NCBI RefSeq assembly: GCF_002272785.1
Contig: NZ_MLAS01000012.1
Location: 1 to 58,977, forward strand
Direction of reading: 5' to 3'
Source of the DNA: Helicobacter sp. 13S00477-4
Lineage (GTDB): Bacteria; Campylobacterota; Campylobacteria; Campylobacterales; Helicobacteraceae
DNA: 58,977 nt
The position numbers and the translations under genes are program-made. Of the stretch, positions 1 to 7,922 are shown in pieces (the first letter of the stretch is position 1; each line of letters opens with the position of its first letter). Below the pieces are notes generated by a model, which saw only the letters and a program-made list of their open reading frames with translations, had not been told where the DNA came from and ran no database searches.

Positions 1-145
1 TCATTATTATCTCTTAGGTGGGTTTAAGACTAAGGAAGGTGCAATGAAGAATCAAAGCACTGCAGATCAAATCACTCAAATCTTATCAGGGGATAAAAGC
101 AAAAAAGCTGTGTTGAAGGGGGTGAAGGTAAAAGATGAATTGTAA
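1..145 (+). CDS. 3' end of an unidentified protein (partial)
   Basis: The frame beginning at base 2 is open from the window edge to a TAA at 143-145. It gives the last 47 residues of a protein whose start is outside the window. The visible tail is lysine-rich and ends in VKVKDEL, with no motif I recognise. It is read as coding because it is open with ordinary codon use, but a chance open frame cannot be excluded at this length. Confidence 0.45.
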   Translation, partial: HYYLLGGFKTKEGAMKNQSTADQITQILSGDKSKKAVLKGVKVKDEL

Positions 146-195
146 AAAAAACAGATGGAATAAACATTAGGAGGTGAATGATAAAATAGTCTTAA

Positions 196-363
196 GCAAA
201 AAAAAACATAAAGGGAATGGATTTTCCGTTAATACCCTTCGTATTTGATGTTGAAAAAATTTGAGAACCTTTGACAATTAGCAATAAAACATTTTGAAAT
301 CAATCATTATAAACTTGGAGATCCTTATTCGGGGAGGAAATCCATTCCCTTTATGTTTTTGCA
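196..363. repeat. Long inverted repeat enclosing about 105 bp; possible structured RNA or miniature element
   Basis: A roughly 25-bp arm at about 201-226 (core AAACATAAAGGGAATGGATT) is repeated in inverse complement at about 336-360. The left arm is preceded by an A-run and the right arm ends in a T-run, so the ends resemble a bidirectional terminator, but the loop is far too long for one. Two readings remain: a structured non-coding RNA of about 165 nt with a long closing stem (a 6S-like outline), or a miniature inverted-repeat element. I see no SRP, tmRNA or RNase P hallmark. Confidence 0.5.
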
Positions 364-573
364 ACAGCTTTTGAATTTATTTTAATCTTAGCTAAGTATT
401 ATCATATCAAAATACTCTACTAAATTGCAATAAAAATATCCTAATTCCAAAATCCATTGTTGTATCTCTGTTGTTATTTGTCAACACAATGAGTTTTGGT
501 CGTGTGTTATGATTGACAATATGAAATGATAAACTCATCTATAATTTATATCGCATTTTATGATATTAATCAG

Positions 574-579
574 TATAAT
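574..579 (+). promoter_or_regulatory. -10 box upstream of the DoxX-family gene
   Basis: TATAAT lies 34 bp before the start codon in very AT-rich DNA with no clear -35, typical of Helicobacter housekeeping promoters, which rely on an extended -10. The rest of 146-613 holds only the inverted repeat described separately; I see no other gene in it. Confidence 0.5.
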
Positions 580-613
580 TCTTGCTTAAAATATACTGAA
601 TAAAGGATAGAAA

Positions 614-1006
614 ATGTTTGCAGATATTGGAAAATTGATATTGAGATTCAATATTGGTGTGTTGATGTTGTTTCATGGGGTATATAAGGTAATCCATGGT
701 ATTGGTGGGGTTGAGGGCTTGATAGGTAGTATGGGTTTACCTAGTTTTGTTGCTTATGGTGTATATCTGGGTGAGATTTTAGCACCTCTGATGATTATTT
801 TGGGTTTTCGCGTGAAAGTGGCTGCTATTTTGGTTGTATTTACAATGATTGTGGCAATGTTTGCAGTGAGTGGAGGGGATATTTTTACACTCAATCAAAG
901 TGGTGGATGGAATTTTGAGCTACAAGGGCTTTATCTTTTTGGTGCTTTGTCTATTTTCTTTTTGGATAGTGGTCGTTTTGCTCTGGATATTAAAAAAGGT
1001 AAGTGA
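614..1006 (+). CDS. DoxX family membrane protein
   Basis: A 130-aa protein with four predicted transmembrane segments, the usual DoxX size. It shows family features: a conserved HG after the first helix (FHGVYKV), a Gly/Pro-rich second segment, and the late block NFELQGLYLFGALSIFF followed by DSGRFALD. DoxX-like proteins are inner-membrane proteins linked to quinone/thiol redox chemistry in some bacteria; the substrate here is unknown. The gene appears monocistronic, with its own -10 box and an AAGG ribosome site at 604-607. Confidence 0.8.
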   Translation: MFADIGKLILRFNIGVLMLFHGVYKVIHGIGGVEGLIGSMGLPSFVAYGVYLGEILAPLMIILGFRVKVAAILVVFTMIVAMFAVSGGDIFTLNQSGGWNFELQGLYLFGALSIFFLDSGRFALDIKKGK

Positions 1007-1165
1007 TGTTTGGAATCTGTAGGAACTATGATTAAAAAAATCAAGCTTCTTGAAAAGAGAAAACCTTTTTAAGGAGTTTGGAATTGATGAAAGATTTTAA
1101 AGGAAGGGATAAAATACTCATTGCTTTATTTATGATTTAGAAACCATTAGACATAATTGGGCTCA

Positions 1166-1378
1166 TTAAAATGTTTTATAGTCATTGCTTTTTTCAATAT
1201 GATCATCACCCATATCCATAATTTCGTAATCTTCGTATTCGACTTCAAAGTCTGGATCATCAATATCGGTTTCTTCAAGAGCTTCTCTGAGTCTTGCCAT
1301 TGCCCATTTTTTTAATGCTATTTCATCACCTTTAAAACTTTTTTGCACCTCTGCTTGCACTCTATAAGTGATAATCAT
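1166..1378 (-). CDS. Small acidic conserved-type protein, function unknown
   Basis: A 70-aa protein with a basic/hydrophobic N-terminal half (MIITYRVQAEVQKSF) and a very acidic C-terminal half rich in Asp and Glu (about residues 34-60). It has a good ribosome site, AAGGAG, seven bases before ATG on the minus strand, and a TATAAT-like box at 1411-1416. No enzymatic motif is visible. The plus-strand interval 1007-1165 holds nothing I can support. Confidence 0.6.
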   Translation of the reverse strand: MIITYRVQAEVQKSFKGDEIALKKWAMARLREALEETDIDDPDFEVEYEDYEIMDMGDDHIEKSNDYKTF

Positions 1379-1686
1379 TTCAATACTCCTTTTTGGTTTT
1401 TATTTTTATTATTATATATATTGTTGTCAATGAAAATGAAATCAGATAAAATCCTTAATTATAAAAAAATATTTATAAAAATTTTCTAAAAAATTAATAA
1501 AATTTAATGGTAGGGTGTTTTATCTCAAATACTTTATTAGTTTGGATTTGTCCGCATTAGATGAAATATAAATAAAATATAAATAGGATAATTTCATACT
1601 TATGGCTTAAATAGAAAGATTTTATTTTTATGGTAAAATGAAAAAAATCTAAAAAAACTTGAAATTTTTTATCAAGGATTTATAAA
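1379..1686. promoter_or_regulatory. Divergent AT-rich promoter region
   Basis: This 308-bp gap separates the minus-strand acidic protein from the plus-strand 509-aa gene. It contains a TATAAT-like element reading leftward (1411-1416) and TAAAAT at 1634-1639 reading rightward, about 50 bp before the next start codon. No open frame with a ribosome site is seen. Confidence 0.35.
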
Positions 1687-3216
1687 ATGAGTAGCTGGAA
1701 AGTTGAATTGAGTGTCTTTAGGTTTGATGCACAAAAAGATTATAACCCTTGCTATGAAAAATGCGTCATAGAATATTTTGATGATGATATGCTTTCAGGG
1801 GTTTTACAATCGCTCCCTTTGAAAGATTTTGAATATCACAGGAATATTGCTTTGAAGATTAACAATATAGCCGTTTTTGATGATATCAAGATCATTGATT
1901 TAGTGAAAGAGTTTGGTCAAGAATGGGTTTTAGAACCCCTTTCTATACGATATGCTTTTAAAGATTTGTTGATTGATAGGGAAGCTGTTTTGGGTTTTTA
2001 TCATCGATTTTTGGAAAGTGGAGATTTTTTGAGTTCGGATGAAAAAACTGAGTTGACTAAATTTATCAATATTAATTTTATTTCACCCCAAAAGAATCCT
2101 GAATATTATGGAGATGGTTTTTTTCTATATATAAAATGGTTATTAAAACGTCATCCACAGCAGGCAAAAAGATTGCTTGAAAGTATAGGCGATGTTAAGA
2201 ATGGAGTGATGAATTTTGTCAGTGTGGCTGATTTTGTGTATCCAAAAAGTCGGCAAATAGACAAAGAAATATTTGAAATCCAAAAAATGTTTACAAATGG
2301 ATCTAGATGTCCCATAAAAGGTAATAAATGGCTCAATTTTACCTCAAAGATCAATGAAAAATATCAATTTCAAAAACCTATCATAGGGAAGCCTCAAGAG
2401 GGTATTGTTTACGCTATTTTTGATGGCTATGAAAAAAAAATTAATTATAAGCCTTTGATTTTTAGCGTAAGAGCAATGTTTGAAAAGCTGGGGCTGAAGA
2501 CTTTGAGTTTGGAATTTTGTTTTGATGGAGGATATTGGGGGAGATTTTGCGATGAGGAAAAATTTTTATTTGCTAATGCGTATAATATGGCTCTTGCACA
2601 CAGATACAAAAGTATTTTTTTATTGTGCGATGAAGATGCCTATGCGAATATTTTATATGCTAAGAAAATCATTGATTCAAATAGTGATGTATTAGAAAAA
2701 ATCAATCAGAAACTCAAAGATTATGATCTGTGTTATGATAATACCGTTGAAATAAGATATCTCAATGAGATGATTGTCAATGATATAAAATTAAAATTTT
2801 CCCAACAATTTAATGGATTTAGCACTTTGATGTTTGGCGGGTCTTTGACATCACAGATTGATAAGATTTGCTATAAGGATTTTTTTAAAAGAATGACTTT
2901 GAAGCGATATGAGGGGAGCATCCAAAATGAATCTTATGCTCATCTGTTTGAAGTCAGCGAGGAATCTGCACTTTTGCAATCTGCAGAGATTCGTTATGGT
3001 GCTATTGATTTGGGGGTTGATTTTTTGCTGACTTTATCGACTGGGCAGTTTGAAATGTTTGATACTTGGTCAAAAAAATCTTCCAGGTATTATAAAAGAG
3101 ATTTTGATGCTACACCTGTGCTATTTTTGCCTGAACTTGTTTTGCTTGCTATGGGAGAGAAGGATCCTAAAAAAATTGGTTTGCATTTGCATAAAAATAA
3201 AGTAAATTTTATATAA
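1687..3216 (+). CDS. FrdB/SdhB-like plus HdrB (CCG)-like fusion lacking cluster cysteines
   Basis: A 509-aa protein. Residues 1-110 align by eye with the fumarate reductase iron-sulfur subunit: a beta-grasp start (KVELSVFRFDAQKDY) and, where the [2Fe-2S] cysteine loop should be, EYHRNIALKINNIAVFDD with no cysteine. The following helical part also lacks the ferredoxin cysteines; a block near residue 175 (VKNGVMNFVSVADFVYPKS) replaces the usual Cys-rich stretch. The C-terminal half resembles HdrB/SdhE CCG modules (MALAHRYKSIFLLCDEDAY; late block TPVLFLPELVLLAMG) with only scattered cysteines. It is probably a structural or regulatory paralogue rather than a cluster-binding enzyme. First of a four-gene plus-strand run. 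Confidence 0.65.
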   Translation: MSSWKVELSVFRFDAQKDYNPCYEKCVIEYFDDDMLSGVLQSLPLKDFEYHRNIALKINNIAVFDDIKIIDLVKEFGQEWVLEPLSIRYAFKDLLIDREAVLGFYHRFLESGDFLSSDEKTELTKFININFISPQKNPEYYGDGFFLYIKWLLKRHPQQAKRLLESIGDVKNGVMNFVSVADFVYPKSRQIDKEIFEIQKMFTNGSRCPIKGNKWLNFTSKINEKYQFQKPIIGKPQEGIVYAIFDGYEKKINYKPLIFSVRAMFEKLGLKTLSLEFCFDGGYWGRFCDEEKFLFANAYNMALAHRYKSIFLLCDEDAYANILYAKKIIDSNSDVLEKINQKLKDYDLCYDNTVEIRYLNEMIVNDIKLKFSQQFNGFSTLMFGGSLTSQIDKICYKDFFKRMTLKRYEGSIQNESYAHLFEVSEESALLQSAEIRYGAIDLGVDFLLTLSTGQFEMFDTWSKKSSRYYKRDFDATPVLFLPELVLLAMGEKDPKKIGLHLHKNKVNFI

Positions 3217-3255
3217 TCAAAATTGCTTGATTTATTGTAATGAGGTTGATTTAGA

Positions 3256-3567
3256 ATGAAAGTGTTTTTAAAGGTCTTGTTGGCTGCACTGATTGGTTAT
3301 ATTTGGTATTATATAGGCGGGGATAATTCTAGTATCGTCGCTTTGGTGCTATTTGTGTTTTTATTGTGTGTATTGCTTCTCAAGCCTATTGATTTTCAAT
3401 CCCCTGAAAAGAGAGAGGATTATATCCAGCAGATTAGAAAAAAACGCGAACGTCGTTTGGCTTTGGAAACTAAACAAAAAGAAGAACAGCTTCAGTTATA
3501 TAAGGCAAATAAGGAACGCGAAGAGAGGAAAAGAAGAGAACTGCACCATAAATTCAAAAACTATTAA
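3256..3567 (+). CDS. Small membrane protein with charged coiled-coil tail, unknown
   Basis: A 103-aa protein with two closely spaced hydrophobic segments (about residues 4-22 and 27-44) and a long Lys/Arg/Glu-rich tail (about 50-103) that should form a basic coiled coil in the cytoplasm. It lies between the FrdB/HdrB-like gene and the DjlA-like gene with short gaps, so is probably co-transcribed. I do not recognise a family. Confidence 0.6.
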   Translation: MKVFLKVLLAALIGYIWYYIGGDNSSIVALVLFVFLLCVLLLKPIDFQSPEKREDYIQQIRKKRERRLALETKQKEEQLQLYKANKEREERKRRELHHKFKNY

Positions 3568-3577
3568 AAGGAAGGAT

Positions 3578-4369
3578 ATGGAAATTGTTTTATTAATATT
3601 GGCAGGAGTCGTTGTGTATTATCTTTATATTACATTGCAAGAATATCTTAAGAACCCTATTGCAGTGGAATCTAAAAAAAATATCAAGCCTGTAGTTGAA
3701 GAGTACGATTTATCCAAAGACCCTTATGTGCAGATAAGTCCTTTGGACAAACTGAAGAAAACAGAATTTGGTCTGATGACTATGATTATTTCAAAGATAA
3801 ATGTGGACAAAAAGACATCTTTACAAAATACTTTGATTGAAGGTTTATTTGAAGATATGCAGGTTCAAATGCAAGGTGTTGAAAATGCAAAAGAAAGCCT
3901 TTTTGAAATCTACAAGCAACAAGATGACTCTGATTTAGAAGGATTGTGCAAAGGTTTGTTGCAGGCTACTTATGGGGAATATAAAAAACGTTTGAAATTC
4001 ATTGAATTTTTGTTTGGGTTTGCTTATGGAGATGGGAAGCTTGAAAGTGAGGAAAAAGAAAATATCATTGATATAGCTGCATTTTTGGAGCTGAGCAATG
4101 AAGATTTTAATAAGATTTATGATGATTTTGAAGCTCAAAATGCCAAAGAGATAAAAATATCTTATGATGAAGCTTTAGGTCTTTTTGATTTACAAGGAGA
4201 GTTTAAGGAAGAAGATTTGGATTTGAAATTCAAAAATTTGATTATAGAATGCAAACAAAATATTTTTGATGTAAAAAACTTGAATAAAAGCTTTGTGCTT
4301 TGCTTTGAAAAAATGCGTGAAATTGATTTTGCTTATCAGATTTTGCTTGGAGCAAAAAAAGAACAATAA
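3578..4369 (+). CDS. DjlA-like membrane protein: TM anchor, TerB-like domain, degenerate J domain
   Basis: Start chosen at ATG 3578 behind GGAAGGA; the frame is open further upstream, but only as a shadow of the preceding gene. 263 aa: one N-terminal transmembrane helix (about 2-18), a helical TerB/DjlA-N-like domain (FIEFLFGFAYGDGKLESEEK) and a C-terminal J-like domain ending CFEKMREIDFAYQILL. The J-domain HPD loop needed to stimulate DnaK is absent; the position reads IECKQNIFDV. The topology matches DjlA co-chaperones, but DnaK stimulation is unlikely. Confidence 0.6.
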   Translation: MEIVLLILAGVVVYYLYITLQEYLKNPIAVESKKNIKPVVEEYDLSKDPYVQISPLDKLKKTEFGLMTMIISKINVDKKTSLQNTLIEGLFEDMQVQMQGVENAKESLFEIYKQQDDSDLEGLCKGLLQATYGEYKKRLKFIEFLFGFAYGDGKLESEEKENIIDIAAFLELSNEDFNKIYDDFEAQNAKEIKISYDEALGLFDLQGEFKEEDLDLKFKNLIIECKQNIFDVKNLNKSFVLCFEKMREIDFAYQILLGAKKEQ

Positions 4370-4385
4370 TGGCATAATTTTTGCT
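4370..4385 (+). promoter_or_regulatory. Sigma-54 (RpoN) promoter
   Basis: TGGCAT at 4370-4375, five bases, then TTGCT at 4381-4385 match the -24/-12 consensus TGGCAC-N5-TTGCW at all but one key base. It overlaps the stop codon of the preceding gene and sits 33 bp before the next start. In Helicobacter sigma-54 serves mainly middle flagellar genes under FlgR/FlgS. Confidence 0.75.
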
Positions 4386-4417
4386 TCTTTTTGGAATATT
4401 TCCAAGGAGTGATTTGA

Positions 4418-4873
4418 GTGCAAATCAATAATCATCAAGATGGCTTGAAAGATATATTTTCTAGCCTTTATCATCAAAATATTCTTTCTAAAGGCTTTGT
4501 AGCAAAAACAACTCCTGTCCTTGATGATTCATTATATGATGATTTGAATACTGTTGATATTAAGGATATTTTTGTATTAACAGATGATTATTCTCATATG
4601 GTTGATGTTAGGGACAAGATTGCTGGAGGTTTGAAAGATGCTCGTTCTTTTTTAGCTATGGCAAAGATGCTTAAAGATAAAAATATTATCAATAACAATG
4701 ATATGATAGCGATTGATTTTCTTACAAAAGAGAGTGCCAAGCTTGATTTTGAGGTGTTTGAGAGTATAAGTAAAAATAATCAGTTGAGTTTAGAAATGCG
4801 TGATTTGATAAGTAAAGTTACTCAAAAGCTTGAGGTTATTGATGGAATTAATGGCAATATAATGAATTTATAA
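4418..4873 (+). CDS. Unknown small helical protein behind a sigma-54 promoter; candidate flagellar gene
   Basis: A 151-aa soluble, mostly helical protein without signal peptide or TM. It uses a GTG start (4418) nine bases after AAGGAG. No domain is recognised. The sigma-54 promoter directly upstream suggests expression with the hook/basal-body class of flagellar genes, where small rod, hook-length or chaperone proteins are often divergent. Its 3' end overlaps the convergent flavoprotein gene by 6 bp. The flagellar assignment rests on the promoter alone. Confidence 0.6.
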   Translation: MQINNHQDGLKDIFSSLYHQNILSKGFVAKTTPVLDDSLYDDLNTVDIKDIFVLTDDYSHMVDVRDKIAGGLKDARSFLAMAKMLKDKNIINNNDMIAIDFLTKESAKLDFEVFESISKNNQLSLEMRDLISKVTQKLEVIDGINGNIMNL

Positions 4874-5455
4874 AAGACTTTTAGGGTCTATAAGGTTGCT
4901 AGAGAGTTGGTAGTATTTCCCCACCCTTCCAATATTTTGTAGGGTAAAATTTAAATCTTGACGATATATTTTATCATCTATAAAACAATTTGAGGCTTCA
5001 AGGAAAATGGTTTGAGAATTTTTTCCAATGGAGGGCAAATCATAAAGTTTACACATAAAGGCAATATTTGTTCCTTTGATGATGGGTGGATAGTTAGAAT
5101 TTATGATTTCTAGTTCAATTTGGAATTTGGTTGCTTCGCTTGTGTCGTATTCGAGTTCTGTGGCTGATTGATTCATAAACTTTAAGTTTTTTTCTTCACA
5201 CATACAAATCATTGCTTTTTCTGTATCAGTGATATTTTTGAGCGTGTCTTTGGGTCTGCCATCGCTTTTGGGTGTGAGGCATAGGGAAAAAACAATTGGA
5301 TCAGAACTGATAGGGGCAAAAAAACTAAAGGGTGCTAGATTGACCACGCCATTTTTGCTTGTAGTAACTGTCCAAGCAATAGGTCTTGGAGTGATAGAAT
5401 TGCTCAGGATTTTATATTTGACTAGCGGTGAAGATTGGTTGAAATCAATTTGCAT
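4868..5455 (-). CDS. Flavin reductase-like FMN-binding split-barrel protein
   Basis: 195 aa with the flavin reductase-like signature: SITPRPIAWTVT near residue 20, then VNLAPFSFFAPISSDPIVF, the FMN-binding barrel strand region, and the KDTLKNI block. Such proteins bind FMN and act as flavin reductases or related oxidoreductases; the substrate is not predictable. The ATG at 5455 has AAGGAA seven bases upstream and overlaps the end of waaF by 11 bp, so the two are probably translationally coupled. Confidence 0.8.
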   Translation of the reverse strand: MQIDFNQSSPLVKYKILSNSITPRPIAWTVTTSKNGVVNLAPFSFFAPISSDPIVFSLCLTPKSDGRPKDTLKNITDTEKAMICMCEEKNLKFMNQSATELEYDTSEATKFQIELEIINSNYPPIIKGTNIAFMCKLYDLPSIGKNSQTIFLEASNCFIDDKIYRQDLNFTLQNIGRVGKYYQLSSNLIDPKSLL

Positions 5456-6473
5456 ATTTTTTCCTTGTTAAAATTTGATTGGCTTTTTCTATGACTTCAT
5501 TTGGCAGGATGTATTCCATGCAATGGTGATGTTTGAGTGGACAGGTTCTTTTTTTGCAAGGAGCACATTGGAGTTTTTTGTTTAATATGATGGCTTGAGG
5601 GTGTTTCCAGGGTGAAGTCTCTTGGTCATTTGTCGGACCAAACATTGCTATGAGTGGAATACGGATTGCTGTGGCTATGTGCATTGGACCACTATCATTT
5701 GTGATGAATAGATCTAGGGTGCTAATAGTGTCTATCAAAGATATAATATTTGTCTTTCCTGTCAGGTTAGTGATATTTTTCAGGGATTTTTGAGGAGAGA
5801 GTTGTGTTGTTGTTTTGATAATATCTTTTGAAGCTTCTAAGTCTGATTGATTTCCAAATAAAATAACTTCAAAATCTTTTTGAATAAAGTATGAAATGAT
5901 TTGTGCAAAATATTCTTTTAACCATCTTTTTGCACTTCCAAATGCTGCACCTGGGTTAATACCTATTCTTATTTTGTTTTTGTTTAAAGATTTGGGTAAT
6001 AAGTAGATTAATTTAAGAGTTGGAGTTTGGGCAATGATTTCATCTGTATTTTTTTTGAGTATAGGCTGTAAAAGGCATGCGTATGATAGGACTTGATGGA
6101 TTTGTGATTGTGGCTTGATGGGATGGGTGAGGAAAAATGAACGGAAGTTTTTTTTATAGCCAATCCTCAAAGGGGTTTTGGTAAAAAATAATAAAATCGC
6201 AGAATAAATACTGTTTGTGAAAGTGATAGCTATGTCGTGTTTAGTGATTTTTTTTGCGAGTTTATAGGTCGATAAAAGTCTATTTTTTGATTTTTTAGTT
6301 TCATCAATGAAGCAGAAAGAAACAGCAGTATCTCTTTGAAAAAGTCCACAAACAGCTTGTGGTCCTATGAGCGTGAATGAAGCTTTGGGGAAATGACTTT
6401 TGAGTAATTCAAAAGTAGCACTTGCCATTACAGCATCACCTATCCAGTTTGGTAGACGCAGTAGGATTTTCAT
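5445..6473 (-). CDS. waaF: ADP-heptose:LPS heptosyltransferase II
   Basis: Glycosyltransferase family 9. The N-terminal motif KILLRLPNWIGDAVMASA and the C-terminal ADP-heptose-binding region ITNDSGPMHIATA and MFGPTNDQETSPW are clear. It adds the second heptose to the inner core of lipopolysaccharide at the cytoplasmic face. Start placed at the second ATG (6473), which has GAGG at proper spacing and matches family N termini; an ATG four codons earlier lacks a site. A Cys-rich tail (CAPCKKRTC) is typical of WaaF. It is divergent from hisS, as neighbours of each other also in H. pylori. Confidence 0.92.
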   Translation of the reverse strand: MKILLRLPNWIGDAVMASATFELLKSHFPKASFTLIGPQAVCGLFQRDTAVSFCFIDETKKSKNRLLSTYKLAKKITKHDIAITFTNSIYSAILLFFTKTPLRIGYKKNFRSFFLTHPIKPQSQIHQVLSYACLLQPILKKNTDEIIAQTPTLKLIYLLPKSLNKNKIRIGINPGAAFGSAKRWLKEYFAQIISYFIQKDFEVILFGNQSDLEASKDIIKTTTQLSPQKSLKNITNLTGKTNIISLIDTISTLDLFITNDSGPMHIATAIRIPLIAMFGPTNDQETSPWKHPQAIILNKKLQCAPCKKRTCPLKHHHCMEYILPNEVIEKANQILTRKKYAN

Positions 6474-6561
6474 CAAATACCTCATTTTATTAAATTAAAC
6501 TGAATTTTACACAAAAGAGGATAAAATTCAAACAAGATTAAAAATTTGGAGAAACTTGCGT

Positions 6562-7884
6562 ATGTTAGTTGTTCCTAGGACTTTGAGTGGGTTTAGAGAT
6601 AGGTTACCTAAAGAGGCAATGGCAAAATCAAAATTATTATCAAAAGTCTCTAGAGTTTTTGAAAGTTTTGGTTTTGTGCCGATTGAAACTCCACACATTG
6701 AATATGCAGATATTTTAGTAAGGCAGGGGAGTGAAGAGATACAAAAAGAACTCTATCGTTTTAAGGATCATGGTGGTAGGGATGTTGCTTTGCGTTTTGA
6801 TCAGACTGTTCCTCTGGCGAGATTTATTTCTCAATATCATAATGAAGTCGAGTTGCCTTTCAAACGATATGTGATTGGGAATGTTTTTCGTGGAGAGAGG
6901 GCTCAGAGGGGTAGATACAGAGAGTTTACTCAATGTGATTTTGATTTTATAGGGAGTGATTCAATTGCGTGTGATGCTGAGATTGTGCAGGTTATTTATG
7001 CTTCTATGGCGACTTTAGGGATTGAAGAGTTTACAGTTTGGCTCAATCATCGTGAGATACTCAATGGTATTTGTAAATATTTTGGCATTGTCGATAAGAA
7101 AGGTGTTGAAATTGCTTTGAGGATCATAGACAAGCTTGATAAAATAGGCAAAGATGGTGTTTGTATTGAGTTGAAAAAAGAGCTTTGTATTAGTGAAAAA
7201 AAAGTCGAAGGTTTGATTGAAGCAATTAGCATCAAACAGATCGGTGCAGCAGATGAATTTTTTTGCGAGGTAGCACCACTTAAAAATTGGAACGAAGAAC
7301 TTAAAAAAGGTATTACAGAGCTTGAATCTCTTTATGAAATACTTTCGGACTTGCAAATGGATACAGATACCTATCGGATAAATTTTGCGATTGCAAGGGG
7401 TTTGGGCTATTATACAGGGATTGTTTATGAAACAGTTTTGAATCGTCTGAAGAATCTAGGGAGTGTGTGTTCAGGTGGTAGGTATGATAACTTGACACGA
7501 ACTTTTTCAAAACAAAATATGAGTGGGGTAGGGGCTTCTATAGGTATAGATAGACTTTTAGCTGGGCTTGAAGAATTGGGGTTATTGAGTGGAAGATCTA
7601 CGAGTGCGAGAGTTTTAATCATTTGTATGGATAGTGCTTTTTTTGGCTTTGCCCATAAGCTCGCAGAATCTTTTCGTCGGAGTATGGTATTTACAGAGGT
7701 TTATCCAGAAGTAAATAAATTAAAAAAACAATTCAGTTATGCAGATAGCAAAGGACATGAGTTTGCTATTGTTATTGGCGAAGATGAATACAAAAGCAAT
7801 ACTATCACACTCAAAAATATGACTTCAGGTATGCAACTTCAGCAGCTTAGTTTCCTTAAGGCTTTAGAAATTATAAAAGAATAA
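6562..7884 (+). CDS. hisS: Histidine--tRNA ligase
   Basis: Class II aminoacyl-tRNA synthetase that charges tRNA-His. Visible: N-terminal LSGFRDRLP, motif 2 [15 protein letters not shown], histidine-specific [11 protein letters not shown] and [12 protein letters not shown], motif 3 [11 protein letters not shown], and a C-terminal anticodon-binding domain. The length of 440 aa is normal. ATG 6562 is preferred over an in-frame TTG two codons upstream because it matches family starts; GGAG lies ten bases before it. Confidence 0.95.
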   Translation: MLVVPRTLSGFRDRLPKEAMAKSKLLSKVSRVFESFGFVPIETPHIEYADILVRQGSEEIQKELYRFKDHGGRDVALRFDQTVPLARFISQYHNEVELPFKRYVIGNVFRGERAQRGRYREFTQCDFDFIGSDSIACDAEIVQVIYASMATLGIEEFTVWLNHREILNGICKYFGIVDKKGVEIALRIIDKLDKIGKDGVCIELKKELCISEKKVEGLIEAISIKQIGAADEFFCEVAPLKNWNEELKKGITELESLYEILSDLQMDTDTYRINFAIARGLGYYTGIVYETVLNRLKNLGSVCSGGRYDNLTRTFSKQNMSGVGASIGIDRLLAGLEELGLLSGRSTSARVLIICMDSAFFGFAHKLAESFRRSMVFTEVYPEVNKLKKQFSYADSKGHEFAIVIGEDEYKSNTITLKNMTSGMQLQQLSFLKALEIIKE

Positions 7885-7922
7885 CTTAATATATTTGGTT
7901 TTTACCTCTTGTTTATATCAGT

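Noticed and set aside
196-363. SRP RNA or tmRNA inside the inverted repeat
   Set aside because: No GGAA-type SRP hairpin, no tag frame and no tRNA-like ends were found.
3353-3577. Long N-terminal extension of the DjlA-like gene
   Set aside because: It overlaps the previous gene in another frame; ATG 3578 with GGAAGGA and a TM start fits better.
5229-5471. 80-codon plus-strand frame
   Set aside because: Antisense to the flavin reductase-like gene, which has clear family motifs.
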